Shown here: positions 53,817-62,215 of the stretch, piece after piece
Numbering within the stretch: position 1 is the first letter of the stretch
How the letters are laid out: every line of letters begins with the position of its first letter
Origin: Bacillota bacterium
GTDB taxonomy: Bacteria; Bacillota; UBA4882; UBA8346
Length of the DNA stretch: 64,000 nt
NCBI GenBank assembly: GCA_023429995.1
Contig: JAEZCE010000027.1
Coordinates: 186,001-250,000 of the forward strand
Direction: 5' to 3'
The notes under the pieces: model-generated
Seen by the model: only the letters and a program-made list of their open reading frames with translations
Database searches by the model: none
Told to the model about the DNA's origin: nothing
Made by a program: the position numbers and the translations under genes

Positions 53817-54423
53817 AACATTATTCATGGTCCTCGTATCGGGGATTATATCCACCATGATCGGAATTCCTACGGGAGTTATTTTGGTGGTAACCCGGGA
53901 AGGTGGAATTTTAGAAAATCCTATCGCCAATAACGTCATCGGCAAAATAGTTAATATTCTGCGTTCAATACCTTTCATTATTTTATTGGCGGCCATTATC
54001 CCGGTAACCCGATTTTTTGTGGGTACAACTATAGGAACAAAGGGCGCGCTTGTGCCGCTGATCTTCGGTACCGCTCCTTTTATCGCCCGACAAATTGAGA
54101 CTGCCCTATTACATATCGATAAGGGAATTATTGAAGCTGCTCAGTCCATGGGTTCAAGCCCGATGGAGATTGTGTACCGGGTAATGTTTTGGGAGGGATT
54201 ACCGGGAATCATCTATGCCCTTACCATAACAACCATTAGTCTGATAGGCCTCTCGGCTATGGCGGGAACAGTTGGAGGAGGTGGGCTTGGGGATTTCGCC
54301 ATCCGTTACGGGTATCAATACTTTCAAACTGATGTAATGGTTGTTACGATCATCATTCTGCTTATATTGGTGAATGTGGTCCAGGGAATCGGGGATTTTT
54401 TATTAAAATTAGTCACTCATTAA
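53740..54423 (+). CDS. metI: Methionine ABC importer permease
   Basis: 227 aa, five helices. ALSETLFMVLVSGIISTMIGIPTG, the EAA loop EAAQSMGSSPMEIVYRVMF and AGTVGGGGLGDFAIRYGYQ are diagnostic for MetI. AGAGGTG lies 5 bp before ATG 53740, supporting this start despite a 77-bp overlap with metN. Confidence 0.92.
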   Translation: MMVEIFKTLMPNVVNLYPDMLKALSETLFMVLVSGIISTMIGIPTGVILVVTREGGILENPIANNVIGKIVNILRSIPFIILLAAIIPVTRFFVGTTIGTKGALVPLIFGTAPFIARQIETALLHIDKGIIEAAQSMGSSPMEIVYRVMFWEGLPGIIYALTITTISLIGLSAMAGTVGGGGLGDFAIRYGYQYFQTDVMVVTIIILLILVNVVQGIGDFLLKLVTH

Positions 54424-54453
54424 ACAAATTAAACAACAGAGGAGAATCCGATC

Positions 54454-55275
54454 ATGAAAAAAATTATTTTTTTAACAGTAGCATTGATTTTGACTTTCAA
54501 TATTCTTTTAGCATCCAATATAACCAAAGTGGCGGCTGATGCTCAAAAACAAACTATCAAATTGGGAATAACCGGTGATGACCATCGAATTTGGGATATC
54601 GTCAAAGGGAAACTTGCCAAAGAAAACATCGATCTCCAGGTGGTAAGTTTTTCCGATTATGTTCGCCCTAATTTGGCATTAGCCGAGAAAGAAATTGATT
54701 TGAATGCATTCCAACATTATGCTTATTTTAACAAATTTAAAGCGGACCGTAATCTCAAAATTGTGCCGATTGGCGAAACCGTACTCGCTCCGATGGCAAT
54801 TTTCTCGGCGAAACTGAAGTCGCTGAAGAACCTCAAAAATGAATCCAAAGTTGCCATCCCCAATGATGCTTCCAATGGCGGAAGAGCCCTTTTTCTGCTT
54901 CAAAGCGCCGGTTTGATTAAAATCAACAAAGAGGCTGGGCTGCTACCGACGGTTAAGGATATCGTTGCCAATCCGAAAAATTTACAAATTATTGAATTAG
55001 CTGCTCCTCAAATTCCAAGATCTCTGCCCGATGTGGATATTGCGGCGATAAACAGCGGGATTGCCATTGATGCAAAGCTGTCGCCGATCAAAGATTCTAT
55101 CTATCTGGAGAATGCAAAATTAGAGACTTCCAAACCCTATATCAATATTATTGTGGCACGGGAAGAAGATAAAGATAACCCACTTTATAAAAAGGTTGTA
55201 AAAGCCTACCGTTCCGGCGATGTCAAAAAAGCAATCCGAGAGATTTATCAGGGTGCTTTAATTCCTACATTTTAA
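54454..55275 (+). CDS. metQ: Methionine-binding protein (NlpA/MetQ family)
   Basis: 273 aa. Signal peptide at about 1-30 (ends near KVAADA) with no cysteine, whereas typical MetQ proteins are lipoproteins. SFSDYVRPNLALAEKEIDLNAFQH and IPNDASNGGRALFLLQ are MetQ signatures. AGAGGAG precedes ATG 54454. The lack of a lipobox suggests a periplasm bounded by an outer membrane. Confidence 0.9.
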   Translation: MKKIIFLTVALILTFNILLASNITKVAADAQKQTIKLGITGDDHRIWDIVKGKLAKENIDLQVVSFSDYVRPNLALAEKEIDLNAFQHYAYFNKFKADRNLKIVPIGETVLAPMAIFSAKLKSLKNLKNESKVAIPNDASNGGRALFLLQSAGLIKINKEAGLLPTVKDIVANPKNLQIIELAAPQIPRSLPDVDIAAINSGIAIDAKLSPIKDSIYLENAKLETSKPYINIIVAREEDKDNPLYKKVVKAYRSGDVKKAIREIYQGALIPTF

Positions 55276-55340
55276 TACCGGAAATTTCATCCTGTTCTGT
55301 GATAGAAGAGAGATAAATATCTTGGAAAGAAGCATAATTT

Positions 55341-56552
55341 ATGAGCAACTCCCTAAAGGTTGATGAAATCAAAAACCACATTGTCGCTTGGATTGAAGAA
55401 CGGAAAAATGATTTAATTCAAGTGAGTCATGATATTCATGACCACCCCGAGGTTGGCAATAAGGAATTTTATGCCGTCGAACGCTTCTATCGGATGCTGG
55501 AATCCCAAGGCTTTTCCGTCGAAATTGGCGTTGCCGGACACCCGACCGGTTTTATAGCCCGGAAAAAATCTTCCCACGCCACTGGTCCAGTGATTGGGTT
55601 TTTGGCGGAATATGATGCCTTACCGGAGATCGGCCATGGATGCGGGCATAACATTATTGGTACCGCCAGTATTGGGGCGGCTATCGCCCTTGCAAGCCTA
55701 ATCGACGATGTCGGCGGTCAAGTGGTGGTCTTTGGTACGCCTGCCGAAGAAGGCGGGGAAAATGGCAGTGCCAAGGCTAGTTTTGTGAAACAAGATCTAT
55801 TTAAGGGTATTGATGCTTGCCTGATGATTCATCCCTCCAATACAACCAATGTTACTGAAAACACCTTGGCCCTGGATCCAATTGATTTTGAATTTTTCGG
55901 GAAGGCAGCCCATGCCGCATCCGCGCCGGAAAAAGGGATTAACGCTTTGGATGGAGTCATTCAACTTTTTAATGGCATTAATGCGTTACGGCAGCAACTC
56001 TCCACTGATGTAAGAATTCATGGCATTATTACCCATGGGGGTGATGCGCCCAATATTATTCCGGCATATGCGAAAGCTAGGTTTTTTATCAGGTCTTCAA
56101 CAAGGTCCGGATGTAACGAAGTGACCGCCAAAGTTAAAGCAATTGCAGAAGGCGCGGCCTTGGCAACCGGCACCAAAGTTAAAATTGGCTTTTTTCAAAA
56201 TCAAGTGGACAACTTCTTGATTCATCAAAAATTGAATCATTTATTTAAGGAAGTCATGGAAGAATTGGGTGAAGCGATGGAGGAGCCGGTGAATAAAGGC
56301 AAAGGCTCAACAGATGCCGGGAATGTCAGTCATATTGTACCCACGATTCAACCTTCCATAAAGATTGGCCCCAAAGAACTGGCTGGGCATAGCATCGAAT
56401 TTTGCAATGCCGCAAGGTCCGAAGCCGGAGATCACGCTTTGATATTGGGTGCGAAAGCTTTAGCCATCACTGGGTTGACTTTATTGACCCAGCCTGAAAA
56501 ATTACAACAAATTCAGGCCGAATTTCAAAATAATGTGAGCTTAGATTTATAA
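55341..56552 (+). CDS. M20 family amidohydrolase (AbgB/aminoacylase-like)
   Basis: 403 aa. Metal motifs GHGCGHNIIG and FGTPAEEGGENG; dimerisation domain starts at GKAAHAASAPEKG. The late KGKGSTDAGNVSH block is typical of the branch with p-aminobenzoyl-glutamate hydrolase and peptidase-like members. It may hydrolyse an N-acyl or peptide form of a sulfur amino acid taken up by neighbouring importers. It begins 66 bp after metQ. Confidence 0.83.
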   Translation: MSNSLKVDEIKNHIVAWIEERKNDLIQVSHDIHDHPEVGNKEFYAVERFYRMLESQGFSVEIGVAGHPTGFIARKKSSHATGPVIGFLAEYDALPEIGHGCGHNIIGTASIGAAIALASLIDDVGGQVVVFGTPAEEGGENGSAKASFVKQDLFKGIDACLMIHPSNTTNVTENTLALDPIDFEFFGKAAHAASAPEKGINALDGVIQLFNGINALRQQLSTDVRIHGIITHGGDAPNIIPAYAKARFFIRSSTRSGCNEVTAKVKAIAEGAALATGTKVKIGFFQNQVDNFLIHQKLNHLFKEVMEELGEAMEEPVNKGKGSTDAGNVSHIVPTIQPSIKIGPKELAGHSIEFCNAARSEAGDHALILGAKALAITGLTLLTQPEKLQQIQAEFQNNVSLDL

Positions 56553-56671
56553 AAAAGTATTTACATCGTTTTTTGGATATTTATATCTGGGATATTGGGT
56601 AAATCATTACTATTTTGATAGGTTTACATATATCTCGGACTTTAATCTGAAAGGGGCTTCGCCAAAATATC

Positions 56672-57880
56672 ATGAGTTTTAGCTATGGGGTTGATTTATA
56701 CTGTCCCCGGTGCGGGAAACGGTATGCAATTAACGAAATTCATCAATTGTGTGACTGTGGTTCACCTTTATTAGTAGCCTATGATCTAGAGTTGATGAAA
56801 TCGCAGCTTCGCCCGGAAGATTTTCAGGGACGTTCCAATGACTTATGGCGTTATCATGAATTATTACCCATCCATGATCCTGCTAATATAGTAACCCTAG
56901 GAGAAGGAATGACCCCCTTATTGCCCATCCCTAAATTGGGAACAACAATCGGAGTGCCCAAGCTTTATCTTAAGGATGAGGGGATCATTCCAACCGGTAC
57001 TTTTAAAGCCAGGGGGGCTGCGGTGGGAATATCGCGGGCCAAAGAATTGGGCGTTCGGGAGTTTGCAATGCCCACTAATGGCAACGCCGGTGCTTCTTGG
57101 GCTTTATATGCGGCACGGGGCGGGATCAAAGCTACCATTGTAATGCCGAAAGATGCGCCCTTGATTACCCGGAATGAATGTGCAATAGCCGGGGCCAAAT
57201 TGTATTTAGTCAATGGTTTAATCAGTGATGCCGGTAAAATTGTCGGCCGCCTCGTCGCCGACAAGGGTATTTACGATGCTTCTACTCTGAAGGAACCTTA
57301 CCGGATTGAAGGCAAAAAGACAATGGGCCTAGAAATTGCCGAACAGTTAGGATGGCAGTTACCGGAAGTGATCGTGTATCCCGCTGGTGGTGGCGTTGGT
57401 ATCATCGGAATCTACAAGGCTATCCGGGAATTGATGGATTTGGGATGGGTTAGCGGTCCATTACCCCGGCTTGTGGCGGTACAGGCTGAAAATTGTGCTC
57501 CAATTGTAAAAGCTTGGGAGCTTAAGCAACCCGTATCTCAGTTTTGGGAGAATTCTTCCACGGTGGCATTCGGTATTAATGTACCGAAAGCGCTGGGCGA
57601 CTTTTTGGTCTTGGAAGCGCTGTATGCAACAGATGGTTGTGCGGTAACAGTAGCAGATACCGAGATTTTACAGGAACAGCGAAACTTGGCAATGTCAGAG
57701 GGAAGATTCATATGTCCTGAAGGGGCGGCAACTTTAGCAGCAATTCGAAAACTCTCTCAGAAAGCTTGGATTAGAGAAAACGAAGTTGTGGTAGCCCTTA
57801 ATACAGGAAGCGGGATTAAATATCCGGATACGGTTCATATGGATCCGCCATTGCTTCAACCAACCGATAGTTTGTCTTAA
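56672..57880 (+). CDS. Threonine synthase-like PLP enzyme
   Basis: 402 aa fold type II PLP enzyme with an N-terminal zinc ribbon (CPRCGK ... CDCGSP). The lysine block is IPTGTFKARGAAVG, and PTNGNAGASWALYAARGG and VYPAGGGVGIIG bind substrate and phosphate. The family includes threonine synthase and, in some methanogens, cysteate synthase, which uses phosphoserine and sulfite. The context (amino acid importer, M20 hydrolases, sulfur box regulon) leaves a beta-replacement on a sulfur compound possible. A weak box-like TTGATAGG lies at 56610-56617. Confidence 0.8.
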   Translation: MSFSYGVDLYCPRCGKRYAINEIHQLCDCGSPLLVAYDLELMKSQLRPEDFQGRSNDLWRYHELLPIHDPANIVTLGEGMTPLLPIPKLGTTIGVPKLYLKDEGIIPTGTFKARGAAVGISRAKELGVREFAMPTNGNAGASWALYAARGGIKATIVMPKDAPLITRNECAIAGAKLYLVNGLISDAGKIVGRLVADKGIYDASTLKEPYRIEGKKTMGLEIAEQLGWQLPEVIVYPAGGGVGIIGIYKAIRELMDLGWVSGPLPRLVAVQAENCAPIVKAWELKQPVSQFWENSSTVAFGINVPKALGDFLVLEALYATDGCAVTVADTEILQEQRNLAMSEGRFICPEGAATLAAIRKLSQKAWIRENEVVVALNTGSGIKYPDTVHMDPPLLQPTDSLS

Positions 57881-57964
57881 CTGGCCAGCGATTACTAGGT
57901 GGTTGCTTTGAAGTTGAAGGCTCGAAAGCAAGCAACCGTTAATACCGGGATGAGGAGAAAGGGT

Positions 57965-58630
57965 ATGCCGTTTGATTTTCAATTTATGAAAGCACAGATT
58001 CCGCTATTTATTCATGCCGCCATTTTAACACTGGAGATCGCTTTAATCAGTATATTGGCTTCCATAATCATCGGAATTATTAATAGTATGATTTGTTATT
58101 ACCGGGTAAAATTCCTTTCTGGAATAGTACGAACCTATGTAGAGGTCTCCCGGAATACCCCTCTTTTGATTCAGCTCTTTTTTTTGTATTTTGCACTGCC
58201 TACATTTGGAATCAAGTTAAGCGGTTATAGCTGCGCAGTTATTGGATTGGCTTTTTTAGGTGGTGGATATATGACAGAAGCATTTCGCGCCGGGATAGAG
58301 GCAGTTAGCAAAAATCAGATTGAAGCTGGTTTGAGTATCGGACTAACCGGTGGTAAATTGATGCAATATGTAATACTTCCTCAGGCCATAGGTGTAGCAA
58401 TTCCGGCGATTACGGCCAATTGCATTTTTTTATTAAAGGAGACCTCCCTTGTATCAGCTGTAGCTGTGCCGGAGCTTCTTTATACCACCAACAGTCTGAT
58501 AGCCATTTATTACAAAACATATGAAATGTTATTGATGTTGACTATCAGTTATCTAATCTTGATTTTACCCATCTCATTTTTGTTAACTTGGGCTGAGAGG
58601 AGGGTTAAATATGCCCAGTTCGGGATTTAA
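57965..58630 (+). CDS. Polar amino acid ABC permease, first
   Basis: About 221 aa, His/Glu/Gln/Arg/cystine-type permease. LTLEIALISILASIIIG, VSRNTPLLIQLFFLYFALP and the loop EAGLSIGLTGGKLMQYVILPQA. GAGGAG at 57952-57957 selects ATG 57965 over earlier in-frame starts (57899, 57950). It overlaps the second permease by 20 bp. Confidence 0.87.
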   Translation: MPFDFQFMKAQIPLFIHAAILTLEIALISILASIIIGIINSMICYYRVKFLSGIVRTYVEVSRNTPLLIQLFFLYFALPTFGIKLSGYSCAVIGLAFLGGGYMTEAFRAGIEAVSKNQIEAGLSIGLTGGKLMQYVILPQAIGVAIPAITANCIFLLKETSLVSAVAVPELLYTTNSLIAIYYKTYEMLLMLTISYLILILPISFLLTWAERRVKYAQFGI

Positions 58631-59267
58631 AACCCTCATCCAATCAATGCCTTTTTTATGGGATGGCCTAATGACTACTCTTAAAATTGGAATTTATTCT
58701 ATTCTGATTGGTTCATTCGGTGGAATCGCCTTTGGGCTTTTACGAGTGAACAAGATAAAATGGCTTAGAATTGTAACTCGAAGCTACCTTGAACTTTTCC
58801 GGGTGATTCCGATTATTGTTTGGTTATTTATTGTTTTTTTCGGTATACCTATGGCTACTGGACTGAATTTATCGGGAGAAGTGGCGGCTGTTTTGGTATT
58901 TTCTCTCTGGGGTATCGCTGAAATGGGGGATATTGTCAGGGGAGCATTGGAGTCCCTTCCAAGAACCCAGGTTGAAGCAGGAAAGGCTATTGGATTGAAT
59001 CAACTTCAATTATATATTTATATCCTGATTCCCCAAGCGATTCGGCGCATGATTCCGGCGGGTATAAATCTGGCAACCAGGATGATCAAAACCACTTCCC
59101 TGACTGTTTTAATTGGTGTGGTTGATGTAATCAAGAGTGGACAGCAGATCATCGAAAGGACCAAAGAATCATTTTGGGTGTACAGCCTTTTGTTTTTGCT
59201 TTATTTTTTATTGTGTTATCCTCTTTCAAGCTGGTCACGATATCTGGAAAAAGCTTGGCAAGATTAA
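58611..59267 (+). CDS. Polar amino acid ABC permease, second
   Basis: 218 aa homologue of the first permease. GLMTTLKIGIYSILIGSFGG, LELFRVIPIIVWLFIVFFGIP and EAGKAIGLNQLQLYIYILIPQA. GAGAGGAGGG precedes ATG 58611. The two permeases probably form a heterodimer, as in cystine or histidine systems. Confidence 0.87.
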   Translation: MPSSGFKTLIQSMPFLWDGLMTTLKIGIYSILIGSFGGIAFGLLRVNKIKWLRIVTRSYLELFRVIPIIVWLFIVFFGIPMATGLNLSGEVAAVLVFSLWGIAEMGDIVRGALESLPRTQVEAGKAIGLNQLQLYIYILIPQAIRRMIPAGINLATRMIKTTSLTVLIGVVDVIKSGQQIIERTKESFWVYSLLFLLYFLLCYPLSSWSRYLEKAWQD

Positions 59268-59311
59268 ATTTATAGATTCTTATAAGGAAGTGATTTCCCA
59301 TTCAAGAGGTT

Positions 59312-60067
59312 GTGTTGGAATTAAAGAATGTGACTAAGTTTTATGGTGACAGACTGGCATTGAAAAGGATTAACTTAAAAATACATCAAGGAGAGGTGGT
59401 CGTGATAGTAGGGCCGAGCGGTTGCGGTAAGAGTACTTTATTGCGCTGCTTGAACGGGTTGGAGCAAATTCAGGACGGTCAAATTTTATATCATGATGTG
59501 GATCTTCATTGTGGAAATACTCGATGGCAGGAGATTCGGCAAAGGATTGGTATGGTTTTTCAGAGCTACGATTTATTTCCCCATATGACTGTGTTGGAAA
59601 ATATTTTATTAGGCCCTATAAAAGTCCAAAAGCGGTCGAAAAAGATGGTATTGGAACAAGCGGAAAATTTACTGGCAAGAGTCGGCCTTTTTGAGCGTAA
59701 AGAGGCGTATCCCCGAGAGTTATCGGGCGGACAGAAACAGCGGATTGCGATTGTCAGGGCACTTTGTATGAATCCGGAAATTATGTTGTTTGATGAAGTG
59801 ACTGCAGCGCTTGATCCAGAGATGGTTCGTGAGGTTTTGGAGGTCATGTTGGGACTAGCCAAACAAGGAATGACGATGGTGATTGTAACCCATGAAATGG
59901 GATTTGCAAAAGCTGTTGCCGATCAGATCATTTTTTTGGATGGGGGAGAAATATGCGAGAGCGGTAGCCCCGCGGAGTTTTTTCATCATCCCCAAACGGA
60001 ACGGGCCCAACGGTTTTTAAATAAATTTTTCTTTTTTGAAAATTTACAAAGGAGTGAAGTATCATGA
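59312..60067 (+). CDS. Polar amino acid ABC ATPase (GlnQ/TcyN-like)
   Basis: 251 aa or slightly more. Walker A GPSGCGKSTLLRCLNGLE, signature LSGGQKQRIAIVRA, Walker B LFDEVTAALDPEMV. The start is unclear: GTG 59312 and TTG 59315 lie very close to AAGAGG, while AAGGAAG at 59284-59290 would fit an ATT codon at 59300. The stop overlaps the binding-protein start (ATGA). Confidence 0.87.
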   Translation: MLELKNVTKFYGDRLALKRINLKIHQGEVVVIVGPSGCGKSTLLRCLNGLEQIQDGQILYHDVDLHCGNTRWQEIRQRIGMVFQSYDLFPHMTVLENILLGPIKVQKRSKKMVLEQAENLLARVGLFERKEAYPRELSGGQKQRIAIVRALCMNPEIMLFDEVTAALDPEMVREVLEVMLGLAKQGMTMVIVTHEMGFAKAVADQIIFLDGGEICESGSPAEFFHHPQTERAQRFLNKFFFFENLQRSEVS

Positions 60068-60900
60068 GGAAGATTTTCGCAATTGTTTTCATGGCTGTCA
60101 TGATCTCGGTGTTGTTGTTGTCGTCAGGGGTTGCGGCTACAGGGGAAATCGCCAAGATTAAAGAACGGGGTAAAATTATTATTGGTGTTTTCACCGATAA
60201 GCCACCGTTTGGTTATATCAATGAAAAAGGGGAAAATGATGGTTTCGACATTGCGATCGCCAAACGGTTTGCCAAAGATTTGCTGGGAGATGAATCCAAA
60301 ATTGAATGGGTTGTCGTAGAGCCTGCCAGCCGGATTCCGTTTTTACAATCCAATAAAGTTGATTTAATCATGGCGAATATGACGGTGACTCCCGAACGCC
60401 AGCAGGTAGTCGATTTTACAAACCCCTATATGAAGGTAGCAATCCAGGTTTTGGCCAATGACAAGGCAAACATAAAATCAGTAAAAGATTTATATGGGAA
60501 AACCATCATTGTGGTGAAAGGGACTACTGCAGATATTTTATTTACCAAAAAATATCCTAAAATTCAATTATTAAAATTTGACCAAAATACCGAAGCCTTT
60601 CAAGCCTTAAAAGATGGACGCGGTGTTGGATTAGCCCATGATAACTTGTTGCTATTTGCCTGGGCCAACGAAAATTCCGGTTTTTCCATTGTCAACGAAA
60701 AGCTGGAGGAGCCGGCACCGATTGCACCGGCGGTTAAAAAGGGTAATACTGAGTTGCGTAATTGGATCAATGGTGAATTTAAAAGGTTAGCCAAAGAAAA
60801 TTACCTTCACAAACTATACGATGAACAGCTTAAAAAAGCTTTTGGCAAAGCGGTACGTTCCCCCGAAGATGTAGTCCTTGAAGGCGGTATTTTAAAATAA
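60064..60900 (+). CDS. Polar amino acid-binding protein (family 3 solute-binding)
   Basis: 278 aa. Signal peptide about 1-26 (ends near GVAAT), no lipobox. GVFTDKPPFGYINEKGENDGFDIAIAKRFA (span residues ~40-69, family 3 signature), ANMTVTPERQQVVDFTNPYM and GKTIIVVKGTTAD. It binds an amino acid for the permeases upstream; cystine or a related sulfur amino acid is possible from context. It is the last gene of this operon. Confidence 0.87.
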   Translation: MRKIFAIVFMAVMISVLLLSSGVAATGEIAKIKERGKIIIGVFTDKPPFGYINEKGENDGFDIAIAKRFAKDLLGDESKIEWVVVEPASRIPFLQSNKVDLIMANMTVTPERQQVVDFTNPYMKVAIQVLANDKANIKSVKDLYGKTIIVVKGTTADILFTKKYPKIQLLKFDQNTEAFQALKDGRGVGLAHDNLLLFAWANENSGFSIVNEKLEEPAPIAPAVKKGNTELRNWINGEFKRLAKENYLHKLYDEQLKKAFGKAVRSPEDVVLEGGILK

Positions 60901-60920
60901 GCTTGCACAATTGTTTTTTA

Positions 60921-60979
60921 TTGACACCGGAGCCTATTTGAGGTAATATAAGTATAAATTAAAACATATTAATCGGATA
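60921..60979 (+). promoter_or_regulatory. Promoter with ATAGGAAT-like box upstream of the NifB/NifH operon
   Basis: TTGACA 60921-60926, 17 bp, TAATAT 60944-60949, with ATCGGATA at 60972-60979. It drives leader copy 7. Confidence 0.62.
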
Positions 60980-61005
60980 GATTTACTTTTAAATTTCATA
61001 AACGA

Positions 61006-61086
61006 AGTTGACCAGAAAACTGGAGGCTAAGTCAATTTTCCCCATTGGATTTACACAAATGGAGGGATGGCTTAGCCTTTGTTTTT
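61006..61086 (+). promoter_or_regulatory. Conserved antiterminator/terminator leader, copy 7
   Basis: CCAG (61012-61015), AAAA, CTGG (61020-61023). AGUU pairs with AG-(G)-CU outside the GA bulge. The terminator 5' arm GGCTAAG (61025-61031) pairs with CTTAGCC (61071-61077), with an inner CCATT/AATGG stem, followed by a T-rich run. Confidence 0.7.
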
Positions 61087-61212
61087 AGGCTAGAGTTGTT
61101 ATAAAAACCGGATCGAGAGTTACAAATGAATTTGATATTTCTTCCTATAACGACATACAACGAGTATTGAGTATGCCGGGTGGCATCAATGAACTGGTGA
61201 GATTTTTTAAAA

Positions 61213-61250
61213 TTAACAGTTAATTGATAGGTTTAATATAATATTGGAAT
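61213..61250 (+). promoter_or_regulatory. Possible second promoter and box before the NifB-like gene
   Basis: TTAACA 61213-61218, 18 bp, TATAAT 61237-61242, with ATTGGAAT at 61243-61250 directly abutting the -10. It would bypass leader copy 7. Weaker support than the other promoters. Confidence 0.4.
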
Positions 61251-61277
61251 AACTTGAATGGAAAGAGGTGGTTTTCA

Positions 61278-62177
61278 TTGTCTGAGATGCTGGAAAATCC
61301 CAAAGATTTTAGTCACCTCGTCAAACAACACCCTTGTTTTAACGGGGAAGCCCACTTTAAATTCGGCCGGATTCATTTGCCGGTGAGTCCGGATTGCAAC
61401 ATTCAATGCCGCTTTTGCAAGAGGGGTTTTAACAAATTTGAAAACCGGCCAGGAGTCAGCCGCGGCCTTTTAAGTCCGGAGGCCGCCTGTGATATGGTTG
61501 GCAAAGCTTTGGAGAAATGTCCCGAAATCACCGTAGCCGGAATCGCCGGGCCGGGAGACACCCTGGCGACCGACAATGCCTTGGAAACCTTTGAACTGAT
61601 CCATCAGCGTTATCCGGCCCTGATCAATTGCTTAAGCACCAATGGTCTGCTTTTGGAAGAAAAAGCCGAACAGGTTATCGCTGCAGGGGTTAAAACCGTC
61701 ACGGTTACGGTCAATGCAGTGGATGACATTATATTGCAACAAATTTGTTCCCATATCGTTTATCAAGGCCAGTTGATAACCGGACCGTTTGCCGCTCGTT
61801 TTTTGATAGCTGCCCAGATAGCCGGGATTCGGAAGATCGTTTCTTTGGGTGCAGTGGTGAAAATTAATACCGTCCTAATCCCGGGAATTAATGATCATCA
61901 TATCGGGCATATCGCTGAACTGGTTTCGGACTTGGGAGCTTCCATTTATAATATCATTCCGCTGATTCCGCAGCACGAATTGAAAGACTTTCCGGCTCCG
62001 GATTGTGCTCAATTGAATACCGCCCGGCAAGCGGCTGAAAAACATCTGAGGGTATTCCGCCATTGCCAGCATTGCCGGGCCGACGCCGTTGGAATCCCGG
62101 GGCGTCTGGGTGAACAGGGCAAAGATTTCGCAGAGGAACTTTATGATCAGGACTTGAGTACATTCTCACACGGCTAA
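61278..62177 (+). CDS. NifB-like radical SAM protein
   Basis: About 299 aa. HLPVSPDCNIQCRFCKRGFN holds the CxxxCxxC radical SAM cluster and is nearly the NifB signature; ENRPGVSRGLLSPE and C-terminal HCQHCRADAVGIPG are also NifB-type. It lacks the NifX-like C-terminal domain, as do many short NifB proteins. NifB makes the carbide-centred 8Fe cofactor core, so at least one nitrogenase-like pair here probably carries a NifB-derived cofactor. AGAGGTGG at 61264 favours TTG 61278 or ATG 61287 over TTG 61254. Confidence 0.9.
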   Translation: MSEMLENPKDFSHLVKQHPCFNGEAHFKFGRIHLPVSPDCNIQCRFCKRGFNKFENRPGVSRGLLSPEAACDMVGKALEKCPEITVAGIAGPGDTLATDNALETFELIHQRYPALINCLSTNGLLLEEKAEQVIAAGVKTVTVTVNAVDDIILQQICSHIVYQGQLITGPFAARFLIAAQIAGIRKIVSLGAVVKINTVLIPGINDHHIGHIAELVSDLGASIYNIIPLIPQHELKDFPAPDCAQLNTARQAAEKHLRVFRHCQHCRADAVGIPGRLGEQGKDFAEELYDQDLSTFSHG

Positions 62178-62215
62178 AGATTAAGCCGGTGAAAAATTTT
62201 AAAGGAGTGAACATT

